From Ctena decussata (Eukaryota; Mollusca; Bivalvia; Lucinida; Lucinidae): a stretch of DNA of 64,000 nt. Made by a program: the position numbers and the translations under genes. The stretch is from positions 37,634,866 to 37,698,865 of the forward strand of contig OZ022499.1 of assembly GCA_963989385.1 (NCBI GenBank), in the 5' to 3' direction. Numbering within the stretch: the stretch's first letter is position 1; each line of letters starts with the position of its first letter. Below are positions 1 through 10,563 of this stretch, one piece after another. The notes under the pieces are model-generated. The model was given only the letters and a program-made list of their open reading frames with translations. It was not told the origin of the DNA and did no database searches.

Positions 1-1016
1 AAAACCTCATTTCAGAAGCTTTATGTCGTTAAATACATGGATAAAGTGATCATATTGTGTTATCAACACTTCCTAGGACTTTCCAAAAATTAAGACTAAA
101 CGGTGTACCGCACTGCAGTCATACTGCATTTGCGTCAAGAAGTTCATTTTATTTATTTTTTCACAAAATTAAAGCTTTTTAAACGTAGACATTTCGCGAG
201 GCTTTTTCTTGTTCAACACAAGCAACGGGCTGTTGAAGCGATTCAGGTCGAAGGAAATAACTATAGCTGTAGATGAAATCTTGGTTTATTATTATGAGGC
301 TGAGAACATAGCTCAAAGTTTCCTGTGGGTAAGGCATGATTCACCGAGGCCTAAGAAATTCAAGACACAATCCTCGGCTAGCAAGATAATGGCCACCGTA
401 TTTAGGGGGCCAAAGGAGTTATGTACTTTTTACCAAAGGGTAGTACGTTGACTTCTAGTAGTATGCAAACTTACTTGACCTACTGAGAATCGAAGTCCGT
501 GAACGAACGGGGTCGTAGACTCTTTAAAGTTCATCTTCGGCAAGACATTGCAAAGTTCGAAGTAAAACGGGTATAATAAAATAATGCATCCTGCCTAGTC
601 CACGGATTCTCACCTGGTAATTACTCTGCTCCCGGCTTCAAAGGATAATATTCGCAGTCAGATGAAAACAGTTGAGGCAGTAGTTAAATTGCGGGGGCCC
701 CAAGTTCTTCAGCCCTGTGACAATGACACTAGAACAACATTGCCAGAGAGTAATTACATAAAAGAGGTCGATCTCGACCGGAATGTATTTATTGACTCGC
801 CGGCATACATGAATATAGTGCAGTTTCTGTATAACTGATATATTTTATGGGTTTCAGAGAATGGGTAGGATTTTTGCAAGTACATAAAAAAAATCTGTCA
901 ATATATATTTGGGGTAGATAATGGCGGTGTTACTGTTACACAAAAAGTGTAAACCAATGGTTCCAGTCTGTTTATATTTAGAAGTAGAAACCATCTTTTG
1001 TGAGGAATGAATATAT
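1..1016. other. Intergenic DNA, no gene recognised
   Basis: I see no supported gene. An 80-codon open frame at 209-451 has no recognisable domain and starts without ATG, so it is not called. No clear repeat family was found before the first fold-back element. Confidence 0.5.
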
Positions 1017-1251
1017 GAGCCGCGACACGAGAAAACCAACAACGTGGTTGCGCGGCAGCGCAGACTCTGATTAGCCTGGGCATTCTCCCAGTCTGACCAG
1101 ACTCTTCGCTAAGCGCTTAAAAGGAAGCTAAGGGTCTAAGCTACCTCCATGCGGACAGTGAAGACTCTGGTCAGACTGGACGGATGTCCAGGCTGATCTG
1201 AGTCTGCGCTGGGCGCACAACCACATTGTTAGTTTTCTCGTGTCGCGGCTC
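1017..1251. mobile_element. Fold-back MITE, GAGCCGCG family, copy 1
   Basis: A 235-bp non-coding element whose whole length folds on itself. It begins GAGCCGCGACACGA and ends with the inverted form TCGTGTCGCGGCTC, with an ATAT repeat on both sides that fits a 4-bp target duplication. Inner arms repeat CAGACTC/GAGTCTG and GATCAGCCTGGGC-type blocks. It has no transposase, so it must be mobilised in trans if it is mobile at all. The superfamily is not identified. Confidence 0.85.
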
Positions 1252-2625
1252 ATATCATAACCTCCGCTTACTACCAAATCTAGTTTCTTAAGTTCTTCAT
1301 TGTGAATCTGTTTATAGCTGATTCAGTTTTACTATGCACATGTCCTGACATGTCCAAACTCTCTTCATAACGCGGCAGTGTAATTATTATTTAATGACAA
1401 AGATAGGCATGCAATTTTTCAATTAAAACAAAAAAAATCATATGCATGATATATCACTATCATCATTAGTTATTGCCGCTAGCCAAATATGAAATTGCTA
1501 TATGATTAAAGCGTTTCATATACTTCTGTATAACCCTCTGTCATGTTCATATGTAATAACAATCAAAGCTGCGTATCAAAGACTTTATTACACTTATTAC
1601 TTCTCATAGCTTTATGAGGTAATCAATTTCATCTGGATATTAAGCGTTTTTAAAGCGCATCAAAACTAAAACGTCTGATTACTCCTATACGTCAAAATGT
1701 GACACTTCAAACGTTGAAACAAAGTCCAAGTCACCGTTTGTAATAAATACTGACTGTATATGTAGTTATGGATGAGAATTTAATACATTATAATTCCCAA
1801 ACGATATTGTCTAGATGGCCAGCAAATGTACATCATTTCTAGTCAATTTTCATTACACATTCCTCTGGGACAATAAAATATTATACGTTTTTCAACGTTT
1901 GGATCGCAGATACTTGGCTCGAACATAAAGTATTTTACGTCTAAAATGATATACACATTAAGCTAAACGGAATTAAATGTTATGTAAGAAACATGCTTGC
2001 GAATAACGTAACTATTATACAAATTCAAATAATGTTGTTGTTTTTTGTGATACCATTGTCTCGTTACTATAAGCATAGTAAGTGTGTAACAAGGAGCACT
2101 TTCATGAAACGAACAATCATGTTTTAAGCTCTTCTTCTTGAAGAGAAAGGCAGTTTTACAGCCACTGTGGTAGTTGGTATTGAAATCATGTCTAATTTAT
2201 AAAATCTCAGCTGCAAATATGCAGGTGCCTTTTGAAACTTTGTCAGTTTTGACAAGTAGATTGTTTCTTTTCAGAGTTAGCCCTTGCTCCTAGAGGAGGA
2301 AATGCTTGCGTTCAGGAGCTACCTTCACTGAGATGAGAAGCTAAATTGAAAATGGCATAGTTGCTTCCCGTGAAACCTGTATGTTATTCTCCCAAGGGGG
2401 TGAAGCAGTATGGTTAGATAGATAGGAGTGTACCCATTCACCTTAAATGCCTCAAGGTAAATTATCACCAAAAGGATACCATGGAGCAGTTTGTGCGATA
2501 TAACAAATCACTCTTAGGCCATGTTGAACAGACAAAACGTATACCTTTTTTGTTTTTATTTTGTTTCGCAACATTACTCCAAACACATGTCGATGATTAG
2601 GATTTGATGTATGGTATCGATAAAT
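1252..2625. other. Intergenic DNA, nothing recognised
   Basis: AT-rich DNA with stops in all frames. I see no tandem repeat, hairpin or coding signal I can support. Confidence 0.5.
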
Positions 2626-2860
2626 GAGCCGCGACACGTGAAACCAACAATGTGGTTGTGCGCCCAGCGCAGACTCAGATCAGCCTGGGCATCCGCCCAA
2701 TTTGACCAGACTCTTCATTAAGTGCTCAAAGAGTAGCTTAGGGTCTAAGCTACCTCCATGCGGACAGCGAAGACTCTGATCAGACTGGGCGGATGTCCAG
2801 GCTGATCTGAGTCTGCGCTGGGCGCACAGCCATATTGTTGGTTTTGTCGTGTCGCGGCTC
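2626..2860. mobile_element. Fold-back MITE, GAGCCGCG family, copy 2
   Basis: A full-length 235-bp copy with matching inverted ends, flanked on both sides by AAAT, a clean 4-bp target duplication. It is nearly identical to the other full copies, including the conserved centre GTAGCTTAGACCC in inverted form. Confidence 0.88.
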
Positions 2861-4141
2861 AAATATTACAACTATCGATCATCGGTATAAACTGATTATC
2901 GAACTGACAGATCACCATTTGATGTTACATTGTTGTTGGTGATTGAAAGTCACTCTAGCAACCTCATATTCCATTCATCATGACACTTTTTAGGATGCTT
3001 AATTTATCAAAGAAACTGGTCCATCTGGTTACTTTGTCGTACATTAACACAGATATAACAATGTGAAGATTAATGTCATTTACATGTACGAGCTTGTTGA
3101 CCCTTTACGTTGTTTTCGACAGTACACTGTAAACGAACGTCGATATGCTCTTTTAGCTTTTGTTGCCCGTAAAATTAAGTTGTGTTTCTATGCACTGGCC
3201 TAGTCGTTGGATTGGACAAGTAGAAAAGGGAAATAACTTTGTTAGGAGTAAATGTTACACTACGTTATTGTAAAGTAGCCTTAGAAATACACTCAAGAGA
3301 ATAAATAAAACTGTAAGAATTTTTTTCTCTACTCACCATCACACTTTCACATAAAAAAGTTAACACACTGTTTACAAACCTAAATGAGGAGAATTACTCT
3401 TCAGGGGGAGGTTCTCGACAGTGAAAAAGACTGGTTACTTCCATCCAGTATGTTACCTTTGTCTGCACTATAAGTTTGTTGTGCTGTTTGTTTGTTTTTT
3501 TGTTGTTTTTTTTTTTTTTTTTAATTTTCGTATGAATTAAGATACTGCAACAATGAAAACATACCACAGTTTATATGCAGTCTAATAGGAAGTCATTTTC
3601 CAATTTTGAGCCTAAGGATGAAATTGGAAACTAAAGATAAAATTGGCGTGGTCTAGAAAAATTTTTTTTGATGGGTGATGGTTTTTAACCCTGTCTAGAA
3701 GTCCGCTGAATGATACAGTCGGTAAACAAAATGAAAATCCAGGAAAATATATATTTTAACATGGGGTTAAAAAAGAATTAGTAAGAATTGTGATTTTAAG
3801 CAAGTAGATTTTGTTTATTCAATACTTACTTGCTTGAAATGCATACTGCACTAGAAAGACAGCGGAACGACTTTGACAGGTCTCGAGCTCAATGTTTACC
3901 AACAGACACACGTGGTCACTTTGACCTCATGTGCGGCACAGGAAGAAGACGAAACCTACCGAAATTTTGTGCATAACGGAGTTTGGTACATCGACGATAT
4001 ATGTTACAAGCGGAAAATCTATCAGAGTTTCTTCAAAATGGCCGGCGAATAATTAGTTCTGTCACGCGCGCTATGACGTAGGTTGCTACCCCTGTCAATG
4101 CGTCACCTGAAAAGAGTATGGCAAGCAAAATACACACTAAT
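2861..4141. other. Intergenic DNA
   Basis: No gene recognised. A T-rich run lies at about 3494-3522. The rest is AT-rich sequence with no repeat that I could follow. Confidence 0.45.
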
Positions 4142-4600
4142 TAGAAAAACCTGGTTTTTCGGAGAAAAACCTGGTTCTGCGATTTGATAAACCAGGTTTC
4201 TCTCTTGTTAAACTAGGTTTTTCTTTGATAAACCAGGTTTTCCTCAGAGAAACTAGGTTTTTCTCTGAAACTTGTGATAACAGGAGATAAACCAGGTTTT
4301 TCTCAGAGAAACCTGATTTAACAGAGAAAAACTTGGTTTAGCTTTTGTAAAACCAGGTTTTGCTTTTGTAAAACCAGGGTTTTCTTTGATAAACTTAGTT
4401 TTTTCTCTCGATATCCTAGGTTTACAGCTAAAACCTGCGTTTTCTTCAGAAAACCCTAGTTTATCACAGAAAACCCTGGTTTTGAGGAGATAAACCAGGT
4501 TTTTCTATTGATACATAGGTTTTCAGTGAAAAAACCAGGGTTTTCTCAGATAAAATAGTTTTTTCTCTACAGATTTGAAAAACCTAGTATATCAATAAAA
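4142..4600. repeat. Degenerate palindromic minisatellite, AAACCAGGTTT core
   Basis: About twenty diverged copies of a near-palindromic 11-mer, AAACC(A/T)GGTTT, occur at intervals of roughly 20-25 bp, separated by TTCTC, GATA and AGAG linkers. Because the core is its own reverse complement, the array reads alike on both strands. It lies just upstream of the LINE. It may be host satellite DNA into which the LINE inserted, or part of the LINE 5' region; the sequence does not decide. Confidence 0.8.
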
Positions 4601-5009
4601 TGACTAACCGCGGTGATCATTTTGAATGCTACATACATAGAAGAGATGCAGGTCTATTGTTCGTCGTTTGGTTTTATAATTACATCTATGACTTCGAAGT
4701 ACATGTGAAAAGTGTTTAGCGTTCTGCGGCGTCTGAACTGGATCTGCACTGTATTACATGCTGAATTCTCTTTGTATCGCATCTTTGAAAATAAAAGACT
4801 TGTTAAGTAATGAAGGTCATTATTATTTTTTTTATTGTTATCATTATTTATTGAATAATAAGTGGCGTGTCTTGATTGTCATGTATTGTCACGTGACTTG
4901 TAGTGAGAAATGCATTTTTGGAGCTCTCAAAAAATTATGGATTAAAGTATCAAAATAAGGTTTTCTGACGTGAAATTTGGATATTCTGGATTATAAATGT
5001 TTGGGCTTG

Positions 5010-6131
5010 ATGTCGAGTGGTGAATCTGGAAAAAAAACTGACATAAAGCAGAGAAAAAAGCGAAAAACTAAACGCCCTGCTACTTCTCCATTGAACGATA
5101 ATGAGCGCCCAGGTAAATCGGGCAGCGTGAGTTGTAACGGTGAGCGACCTAATAACAATGGCAATTGTGGCGAAAAATTTGTGAATGGAAACGTTGTGAG
5201 TAAACAGTATAGCACAGGTTATATCTTTGACAATACTACGTATAACCCAAATATGGCATTTTCACAGCCTTTTGGAGGGTTTCCCTTTAGTACTCAGAGT
5301 GCCTACCCAAATCCATCACAGTCGCCCACGATGCCGTCAATGCCTGCTTTGGTGAACAATCAGCCCCCGGAATGGGCGTCGGTTCTAATGAACGATGTAA
5401 AAGCCATAAAGACACAAGTATCAAAAATTGAAAGTATTGAGAAAACTGTTAATCAGATTTGTGGTAAAATCAAAGAGTTAGAGTCGAATGTTAGCAGCAT
5501 TGACAGTCGTCTGTCGTCAGTAGAAAACTCCTGCTCCTTCATCAGTAATCAGCACGATGACCACAAAAAGGAACTCGAAGAAACAAAGTCAAAATTAAAA
5601 TCCCTTAAATCCACATGTAACTCCTTGGAGAAGAAGACTGTGTCTCTTGAAAAGGATAAATCTACCCTGGAATCGAAAATAAACGACCTTGAGTACAGGT
5701 CGATGCGGGACAATCTCATGTTTTATGGGTTACCCGAACAAGAAAATGAGAACTGTGAAAATCTGATAAAGGGTCTAATCGGGGAAAAGCTGCAAATTCA
5801 ACAAGCCGGGAACCTTGCGTTTGATCGTGTCCATAGAGTCGGAGTTCCAGCTCGGGGAAAAGTTCGACCTATAGTGGCCAAATTCCATTATTATAAGGAA
5901 CGTGAACTTGTGCGCAATAAGTCTTTCGAACTTGCCGATACTTTGAAAGCGGCAAATATTGGTATTGGGGCGCAATGGCCGAAACAGATGCGCGATGCTA
6001 GAAAATCTCTATCTGCAGTTATGGCACAGGAAAAAGCAAAGGGGAATATGGTGAAACTTGTAAAGGACAAATTGTATATTAATGGTCAGTTGTACAAACC
6101 CGATGAACCAATGACCACTGAGGACCCCTGA
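5010..6131 (+). CDS. LINE ORF1 protein (coiled coil, RNA-binding-like), 373 aa
   Basis: I start at the first ATG (5010); the frame stays open a little further upstream but without an ATG. The N-terminus is basic (KQRKKRKTKR), followed by an Asn/Ser/Pro-rich low-complexity stretch. From about residue 135 to 230 the sequence is heptad-rich (repeated L/I with K/E, for example SIDSRLSSVENS and LKSLKSTCNSLEKK) and should form a coiled coil. Next comes the conserved RRM-like start DNLMFYGLPE, then FDRVHRVG, and a C-terminal basic domain ending KLYINGQLYKP. This order matches LINE ORF1 proteins that form multimers, bind the element RNA and act as nucleic-acid chaperones. The stop TGA at 6129-6131 is in frame with ORF2 and followed by GGGGGTCAAGGGG. 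Confidence 0.85.
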   Translation: MSSGESGKKTDIKQRKKRKTKRPATSPLNDNERPGKSGSVSCNGERPNNNGNCGEKFVNGNVVSKQYSTGYIFDNTTYNPNMAFSQPFGGFPFSTQSAYPNPSQSPTMPSMPALVNNQPPEWASVLMNDVKAIKTQVSKIESIEKTVNQICGKIKELESNVSSIDSRLSSVENSCSFISNQHDDHKKELEETKSKLKSLKSTCNSLEKKTVSLEKDKSTLESKINDLEYRSMRDNLMFYGLPEQENENCENLIKGLIGEKLQIQQAGNLAFDRVHRVGVPARGKVRPIVAKFHYYKERELVRNKSFELADTLKAANIGIGAQWPKQMRDARKSLSAVMAQEKAKGNMVKLVKDKLYINGQLYKPDEPMTTEDP

Positions 6132-9100
6132 GGGGGTCAAGGGGAGCAACTAAATATTCTCTCATGGAACGTAAACGGACTGTGCAGAAAACTCACTGAT
6201 TCTGATTTTCTTGAATATGTGAATGACTTTGACATACTTTTACTGTCAGAAACTTGGATTAGTAGTAAAAATACAATGAACTTAGAGATTAATGGTTATT
6301 TCGGTGAACATTTATTCGGAAATAAAACTCCTGGTTCAAATAAGGGTCGCTATAGTGGCGGCATTTCAATATATGCAAAAAATCATTTAAAAAGTAAGAT
6401 AAAAATTATAGAGAAAAATCCTATGGGTATATTATGGATACAACTCTCATCAGACCTGTTCATTTTCAAAGAGGACGTGTTTATTTGTACCGTTTATATC
6501 CCCCCATCTGATTCCAAAGTGCTTAACACCTTTGATTCTAATTTTTGGGATGAAATTGAAAGAGGAATAGAAATGCATTCTACTTCTGGTAAAGTTTATG
6601 TTACAGGTGATATGAACGGTCGCACGTCTAATTTTTCAGATATTCTGGATTTTGACAAATATCTAGAGGATGAATATTTGTTCACTAATATGTCACATGT
6701 ACCAATACGAGTAAATAAGGATCATATTTTTGACTCACATGGCCGAAAATTGTTAGATTTATGCAAGAGCTCTGGTTTTATAATCGCAAACGGTCGATTG
6801 GGAGATGATTATGGTGTAGGGGAGATAACCTACCATGCTACTCAAGGTATGAGCACCGTTGACTATTTTTTATTACACAACACAGAGTTAGACTCCGTCT
6901 ATAAATTTCAAGTTTTAACTCCAACCGAGTTCTCAGATCATGCTGCGCTGTATTTTAGTTTCAGTCAATCAATTCCCAAACACAACAACAATAGATCTAA
7001 TGAAGAAACCAACGCATGTGAAAACAGAATATATTGGGACAGTGCAAAAGAACCGGATTTTCAGCAACTGTTGATAGAAACCGCGGATAGATTAGATTCA
7101 ATTAATGATACAAATAGTACAATAAACGAAAAAGTTGAAATTTTTAGTAATTACCTCGCAGAAAATTCGATGAAAATTTTTGGTAAAAGTATAAAACCGC
7201 AAGACAATAGCTCGAAATATAAAAACTCAAAGAGCTCGCCATGGTTCAATACCGAGTGCAAAAATGCCAAAAAAGATTTCACAAAAGCACGAAATGCTTT
7301 TCTTAAACATAAAAATGATTTTAATAGACACAATTTCATCAGAAATCGCACGATATACAATAGAATTAAAAATAAAGCAAAACGATTACATAAGATAAAC
7401 GAAGGACGAAAATTAAATGATGAGGCGCGAAAACAACCCCGAAAATTTTGGAAAAAGATAAAATCATACCGCAAGCAAAAATCTACGACAGGAGAAAACC
7501 TTAAGATAGAGGACTTACTTGAGCATTTTCAAAGCATGTACGCCGGCAATAATGATACGCAAATAATAAACGATGAGATCCCACTAAATGAAACTGAGGA
7601 CCCGGATTTGGATTCTGATATTAGTTTAGATGAACTAAAGCAAGCGACATTCCATCAAAAAAATAATTCGTCATATGGCCTCGACAATATTTGTTCGGAA
7701 GCAATCAAATCATCATTTGATATAACTTGCCCTTTTCTGCTAAAATTAGTCAACCAAATTTTTAATTCTGGTGAATACCCGGAATCGTGGGGGCGTGGTA
7801 TTATAACTCCAATTTTTAAAAGCGGGGATTCCAATTTAGCAAGAAATTATAGAGGTATCACGATAAGTAATTGTTTATCTAAAATATACTCTCAAATTTT
7901 ACTTAATAGGCTAAACAAATGGGCAGATAAATACGATGGTCTGAGTGAAAATCAATTTGGGTTTCAGAAGGGTAAGTCTACTACTGACTGTATATTCATT
8001 TTACATTCCATTATTACCAAAGTACTAAATTCAAAAGAAAAACTGTATTGCGTTTTCATCGACTTTGAAAAGGCGTTTGACAAGATTGATCGAATCGCAT
8101 TATGGCAAAAACTACTCCGGGCAAAGGTAAGCAGCAAGCTTGTTAGAGCATTACAGTCAATGTACTCAGCCGTGAAAGCTTGTATAAGATACAGACATCG
8201 ATACTCAGAATTTATAGACTCCAATCTCGGTGTAAAACAGGGTGATCCGAGTTCGCCAATGATATTTATGATGTTTATAAATGACCTGACTCAATGCATT
8301 AACGCTAACTTAGACGGTATTTTTACAGTCGAGGATGTAAAACTGTTTTTACTCCTCTATGCTGACGATCAAGTCGTTTTTGCTAAATCTCCTGAAACTT
8401 TACAAGCGATGTTATTAGATATAGAAAATTACTGTACAACGTGGGGCCTAAAGATAAATACAACAAAAACAAAGTGTATGATATTTGAAAAAGGACGACA
8501 CACAAGTTATGATTTTTATTTGAACAATACTAAACTTGAAATTGTAACGTCTTTCAAATATCTTGGGGTGTATTTGTTCAAAAATGGCAACTGGTATCGT
8601 ACACAAAAATGCATTGATGACCACGCTTCTTTTGCTCTACACAACTTATTTTCATTATTCTCACAAGTAGAGATTTCAACCTATCAGAAGTGTAAATTGT
8701 TTGATGCACTTGTCGGCTCTGTTCTTAATTACAGCTCAGAAATATGGGGAGGTCATGAAGCGAAGGATGTAGAACTTACTCACACAAAGTTTTGCAGAAA
8801 AATTTTATACGTACGGCAATCAACTAATTTAAATTGCTTATACGGCGAACTTGGTCGAGTGCCACTACAGGTATATAGAAAGATAAACATGATTCGATAC
8901 TGGTATAAGATTTTAAATACACATGACAACAGTCTCCCTAAAAAGGTTTATCAAATGATTAAAACAGATGCTGATAATAATACCACATATGGAGGCGCGA
9001 ACTGGGCCTTCCAAGTAAAGCAGATTTTAGAAACTCACGGTTTATCTTATATTTGGCTAAGTCAGAACGCAAACTTGATTCCATTCTCAGTTATCAAGCA

Positions 9101-9398
9101 ACGTATTCTTGATGCATATCAACAACGCTGGCATACTGAAATTAATAATTCGCCACGTCTGACTGCATATTGTAGATATAAAAGCTCATTAACACAAGAA
9201 AAATACCTCGACTTTATATCAGATAAAAGATTCAGAATCGCTCTATGTAAATTTCGAGTATCAGCGCATAACTTAGGAATCGAAAGAGGAAGATATGAAA
9301 AAATCCCTCGCCAAAATAGGAAATGCACATTTTGTACCTTAAACGCATTAGATAATGAATACCACTTTTTACTAGTATGTCCCCATCTCATGAGTTAA
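6132..9398 (+). CDS. LINE ORF2: APE endonuclease plus reverse transcriptase
   Basis: The frame is open from directly after the ORF1 stop to a TAA at 9396-9398. The endonuclease starts about six codons after the ORF1 stop (ILSWNVNG at about 6156). It continues with LLLSETW, TGDMNGR, TVDYF and FSDHAALYF, which are the metal-binding and catalytic blocks of APE-type nucleases. Reverse transcriptase blocks follow: IITPIFKSGD, YRGITISNC, GFQKGKSTTDC, FIDFEKAFD, GVKQGDPSSP, the catalytic YADDQ, and GLKINTTKTK. A Cys/His motif (CTFC...H...C) lies at the end. The first in-frame ATG is at 6276, after the first two endonuclease motifs, so a complete enzyme cannot start from its own AUG. Readthrough of the ORF1 stop, or non-AUG initiation, is needed. 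The role is target nicking and target-primed reverse transcription. Confidence 0.9.
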   Translation, partial: GGQGEQLNILSWNVNGLCRKLTDSDFLEYVNDFDILLLSETWISSKNTMNLEINGYFGEHLFGNKTPGSNKGRYSGGISIYAKNHLKSKIKIIEKNPMGILWIQLSSDLFIFKEDVFICTVYIPPSDSKVLNTFDSNFWDEIERGIEMHSTSGKVYVTGDMNGRTSNFSDILDFDKYLEDEYLFTNMSHVPIRVNKDHIFDSHGRKLLDLCKSSGFIIANGRLGDDYGVGEITYHATQGMSTVDYFLLHNTELDSVYKFQVLTPTEFSDHAALYFSFSQSIPKHNNNRSNEETNACENRIYWDSAKEPDFQQLLIETADRLDSINDTNSTINEKVEIFSNYLAENSMKIFGKSIKPQDNSSKYKNSKSSPWFNTECKNAKKDFTKARNAFLKHKNDFNRHNFIRNRTIYNRIKNKAKRLHKINEGRKLNDEARKQPRKFWKKIKSYRKQKSTTGENLKIEDLLEHFQSMYAGNNDTQIINDEIPLNETEDPDLDSDISLDELKQATFHQKNNSSYGLDNICSEAIKSSFDITCPFLLKLVNQIFNSGEYPESWGRGIITPIFKSGDSNLARNYRGITISNCLSKIYSQILLNRLNKWADKYDGLSENQFGFQKGKSTTDCIFILHSIITKVLNSKEKLYCVFIDFEKAFDKIDRIALWQKLLRAKVSSKLVRALQSMYSAVKACIRYRHRYSEFIDSNLGVKQGDPSSPMIFMMFINDLTQCINANLDGIFTVEDVKLFLLLYADDQVVFAKSPETLQAMLLDIENYCTTWGLKINTTKTKCMIFEKGRHTSYDFYLNNTKLEIVTSFKYLGVYLFKNGNWYRTQKCIDDHASFALHNLFSLFSQVEISTYQKCKLFDALVGSVLNYSSEIWGGHEAKDVELTHTKFCRKILYVRQSTNLNCLYGELGRVPLQVYRKINMIRYWYKILNTHDNSLPKKVYQMIKTDADNNTTYGGANWAFQVKQILETHGLSYIWLSQNANLIPFSVIKQRILDAYQQRWHTEINNSPRLTAYCRYKSSLTQEKYLDFISDKRFRIALCKFRVSAHNLGIERGRYEKIPRQNRKCTFCTLNALDNEYHFLLVCPHLMS

Positions 9399-9544
9399 GA
9401 CGTAAGTTCTTGTCACCATACTATTGCCGCTGGCCAAGTCTATTAAAATTCGATAATTTAATGTCATCTGACTCAAAAAAGACCATATTAAATTTAGCAA
9501 AATATATTTACTTCGCCGATAAACTTCGAAATACTCGAGACTGA
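9392..9544 (+). pseudogene. Displaced C-terminal tail of LINE ORF2 (frameshift)
   Basis: ORF2 ends abruptly two residues after the CPHL of its Cys/His motif. In another frame, from 9392, about 50 further codons read ELRRKFLSPYYCRWPSL and end KLRNTRD at a TGA. This is the kind of tail LINE ORF2 proteins carry after the Cys/His motif. A single-base deletion near 9391 explains both facts. It may be a real mutation in this copy or a sequencing error. Confidence 0.7.
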
Positions 9545-9835
9545 ATTTTGTAACTATTTATGTCTAATTCTTTAAACCGCCCTTTTAGGATATATATTAT
9601 TTGTTGCCTGTATTCAACTTTTCATTCAGTATACTTTGTCTTAGGTAGGTTATAATTTTCATCATGATAACTTCTCTTTGTTCTTTAATCTCAAATGTAC
9701 ATGTACTTGTCATTCACATTTACATTTTGCTTCTCTGTAAATGTATTTCTCATTATTTCATTTTGTAGGCTATAAACATTGTACAATGTTTAATGCTGAA
9801 TAAAATTATGTTATGTGTTTATGTTATTATTATCA

Positions 9836-10187
9836 ACTCTACCAGTAATTAAAGTGTTACAGTATTCCAATACTACCAAGTTACTAACAGGATAATTGGC
9901 ATTAATTATTTCATTTTTTGTTCGAAAACAGCCGTTCGCTTCCAGCTTTATTATAATTATGCATTCGCAGTTTATATTTAATAGGCTGAAAACAGGAAAC
10001 GGCAGATTATGGAGAAAAAAACTTGTCTAACAAGATCGCTGCGTGTACTAATGTATATTATTATCCATAGATAATTACATAAAAATATTACATGCAACGC
10101 TGTTAGAGTCTTCAAACGCTGTCTACCAGTTTTGCTGATTCCTGCTTATTGAAGAAGCAGAATGACAAGTGCTGACATCATACAATT
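9836..10187. other. Short intergenic spacer
   Basis: AT-rich with no coding signal. It separates the LINE 3' end from the next fold-back copy. Confidence 0.4.
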
Positions 10188-10423
10188 GAGCCGCGACACG
10201 AGAAAACCAACAAAGTGGTTGTGCGCACAGCGCAGACTCAGATCAGCCTGGGCATCCGCCCAGTCTGATCAGAGTCTTCGCTGTCCGCATGACGGTAGCT
10301 TAGACTCTTAGCTACCCTTTAAGCGCTTAGTAAAGAGTCTGATCCAACTAGACGGCTGCTCACGCTGATCTGAGTCTTCGCCGGGCGCATTACCAAATTG
10401 ATGGTTTTGTCGTGTCGCGGCTC
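10188..10423. mobile_element. Fold-back MITE, GAGCCGCG family, copy 3
   Basis: Full-length 236-bp copy with inverted ends, flanked by AATT on both sides (4-bp target duplication). The centre is slightly diverged relative to copies 1 and 2. Confidence 0.87.
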
Positions 10424-10430
10424 AATTATT

Positions 10431-10563
10431 GACTGTTGAGGCATTAGACATGATGTGATGTCAACCAAAGAATTCCAATATTGACCGACCCGACAGCGGA
10501 GGTCAATATTGGTATTCTCTGGTTGACATGACATCATGTCTTATGACGCAATGGTCAACAGTC
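10431..10563. repeat. 133-bp hairpin MITE
   Basis: Near-perfect inverted repeat. The left arm starts GACTGTTGA, runs through GACATGATGTGATGTCAACC and CCAATATTGACC, and returns as GGTCAATATTGG, GGTTGACATGACATCATGTC and CAACAGTC. The loop is about 15 bp. It abuts the preceding fold-back copy but shares no sequence with it. Confidence 0.8.

Larger units (their letters stand above)
4700..9835 (+). mobile_element. Near-full-length non-LTR retrotransposon (LINE) with APE endonuclease and reverse transcriptase
   Basis: One unit holds an ORF1 coiled-coil protein, an ORF2 endonuclease-reverse transcriptase, and a 3' region of about 290 bp. The 3' region carries AATAAA near 9799 and ends in a TTATG/TTATT-rich tail instead of poly(A). 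No long terminal repeats are present. The 5' end is not resolved; I place it between the palindromic array and ORF1. No target duplication was found. ORF1 and ORF2 share a frame across a single stop. The copy looks young because more than 1,400 codons are open, yet a frameshift breaks the last part of ORF2. The clade is uncertain; an L1/Tx1-like or CR1/I-like lineage is possible. Confidence 0.85.

Noticed and set aside
209..451. 80-codon plus-strand frame near the window start
   Set aside because: No ATG at the start of the frame, no known motif, and nothing around it to support a gene.
7151..7474. Minus-strand open frame inside the LINE
   Set aside because: Shadow of the ORF2 coding frame.
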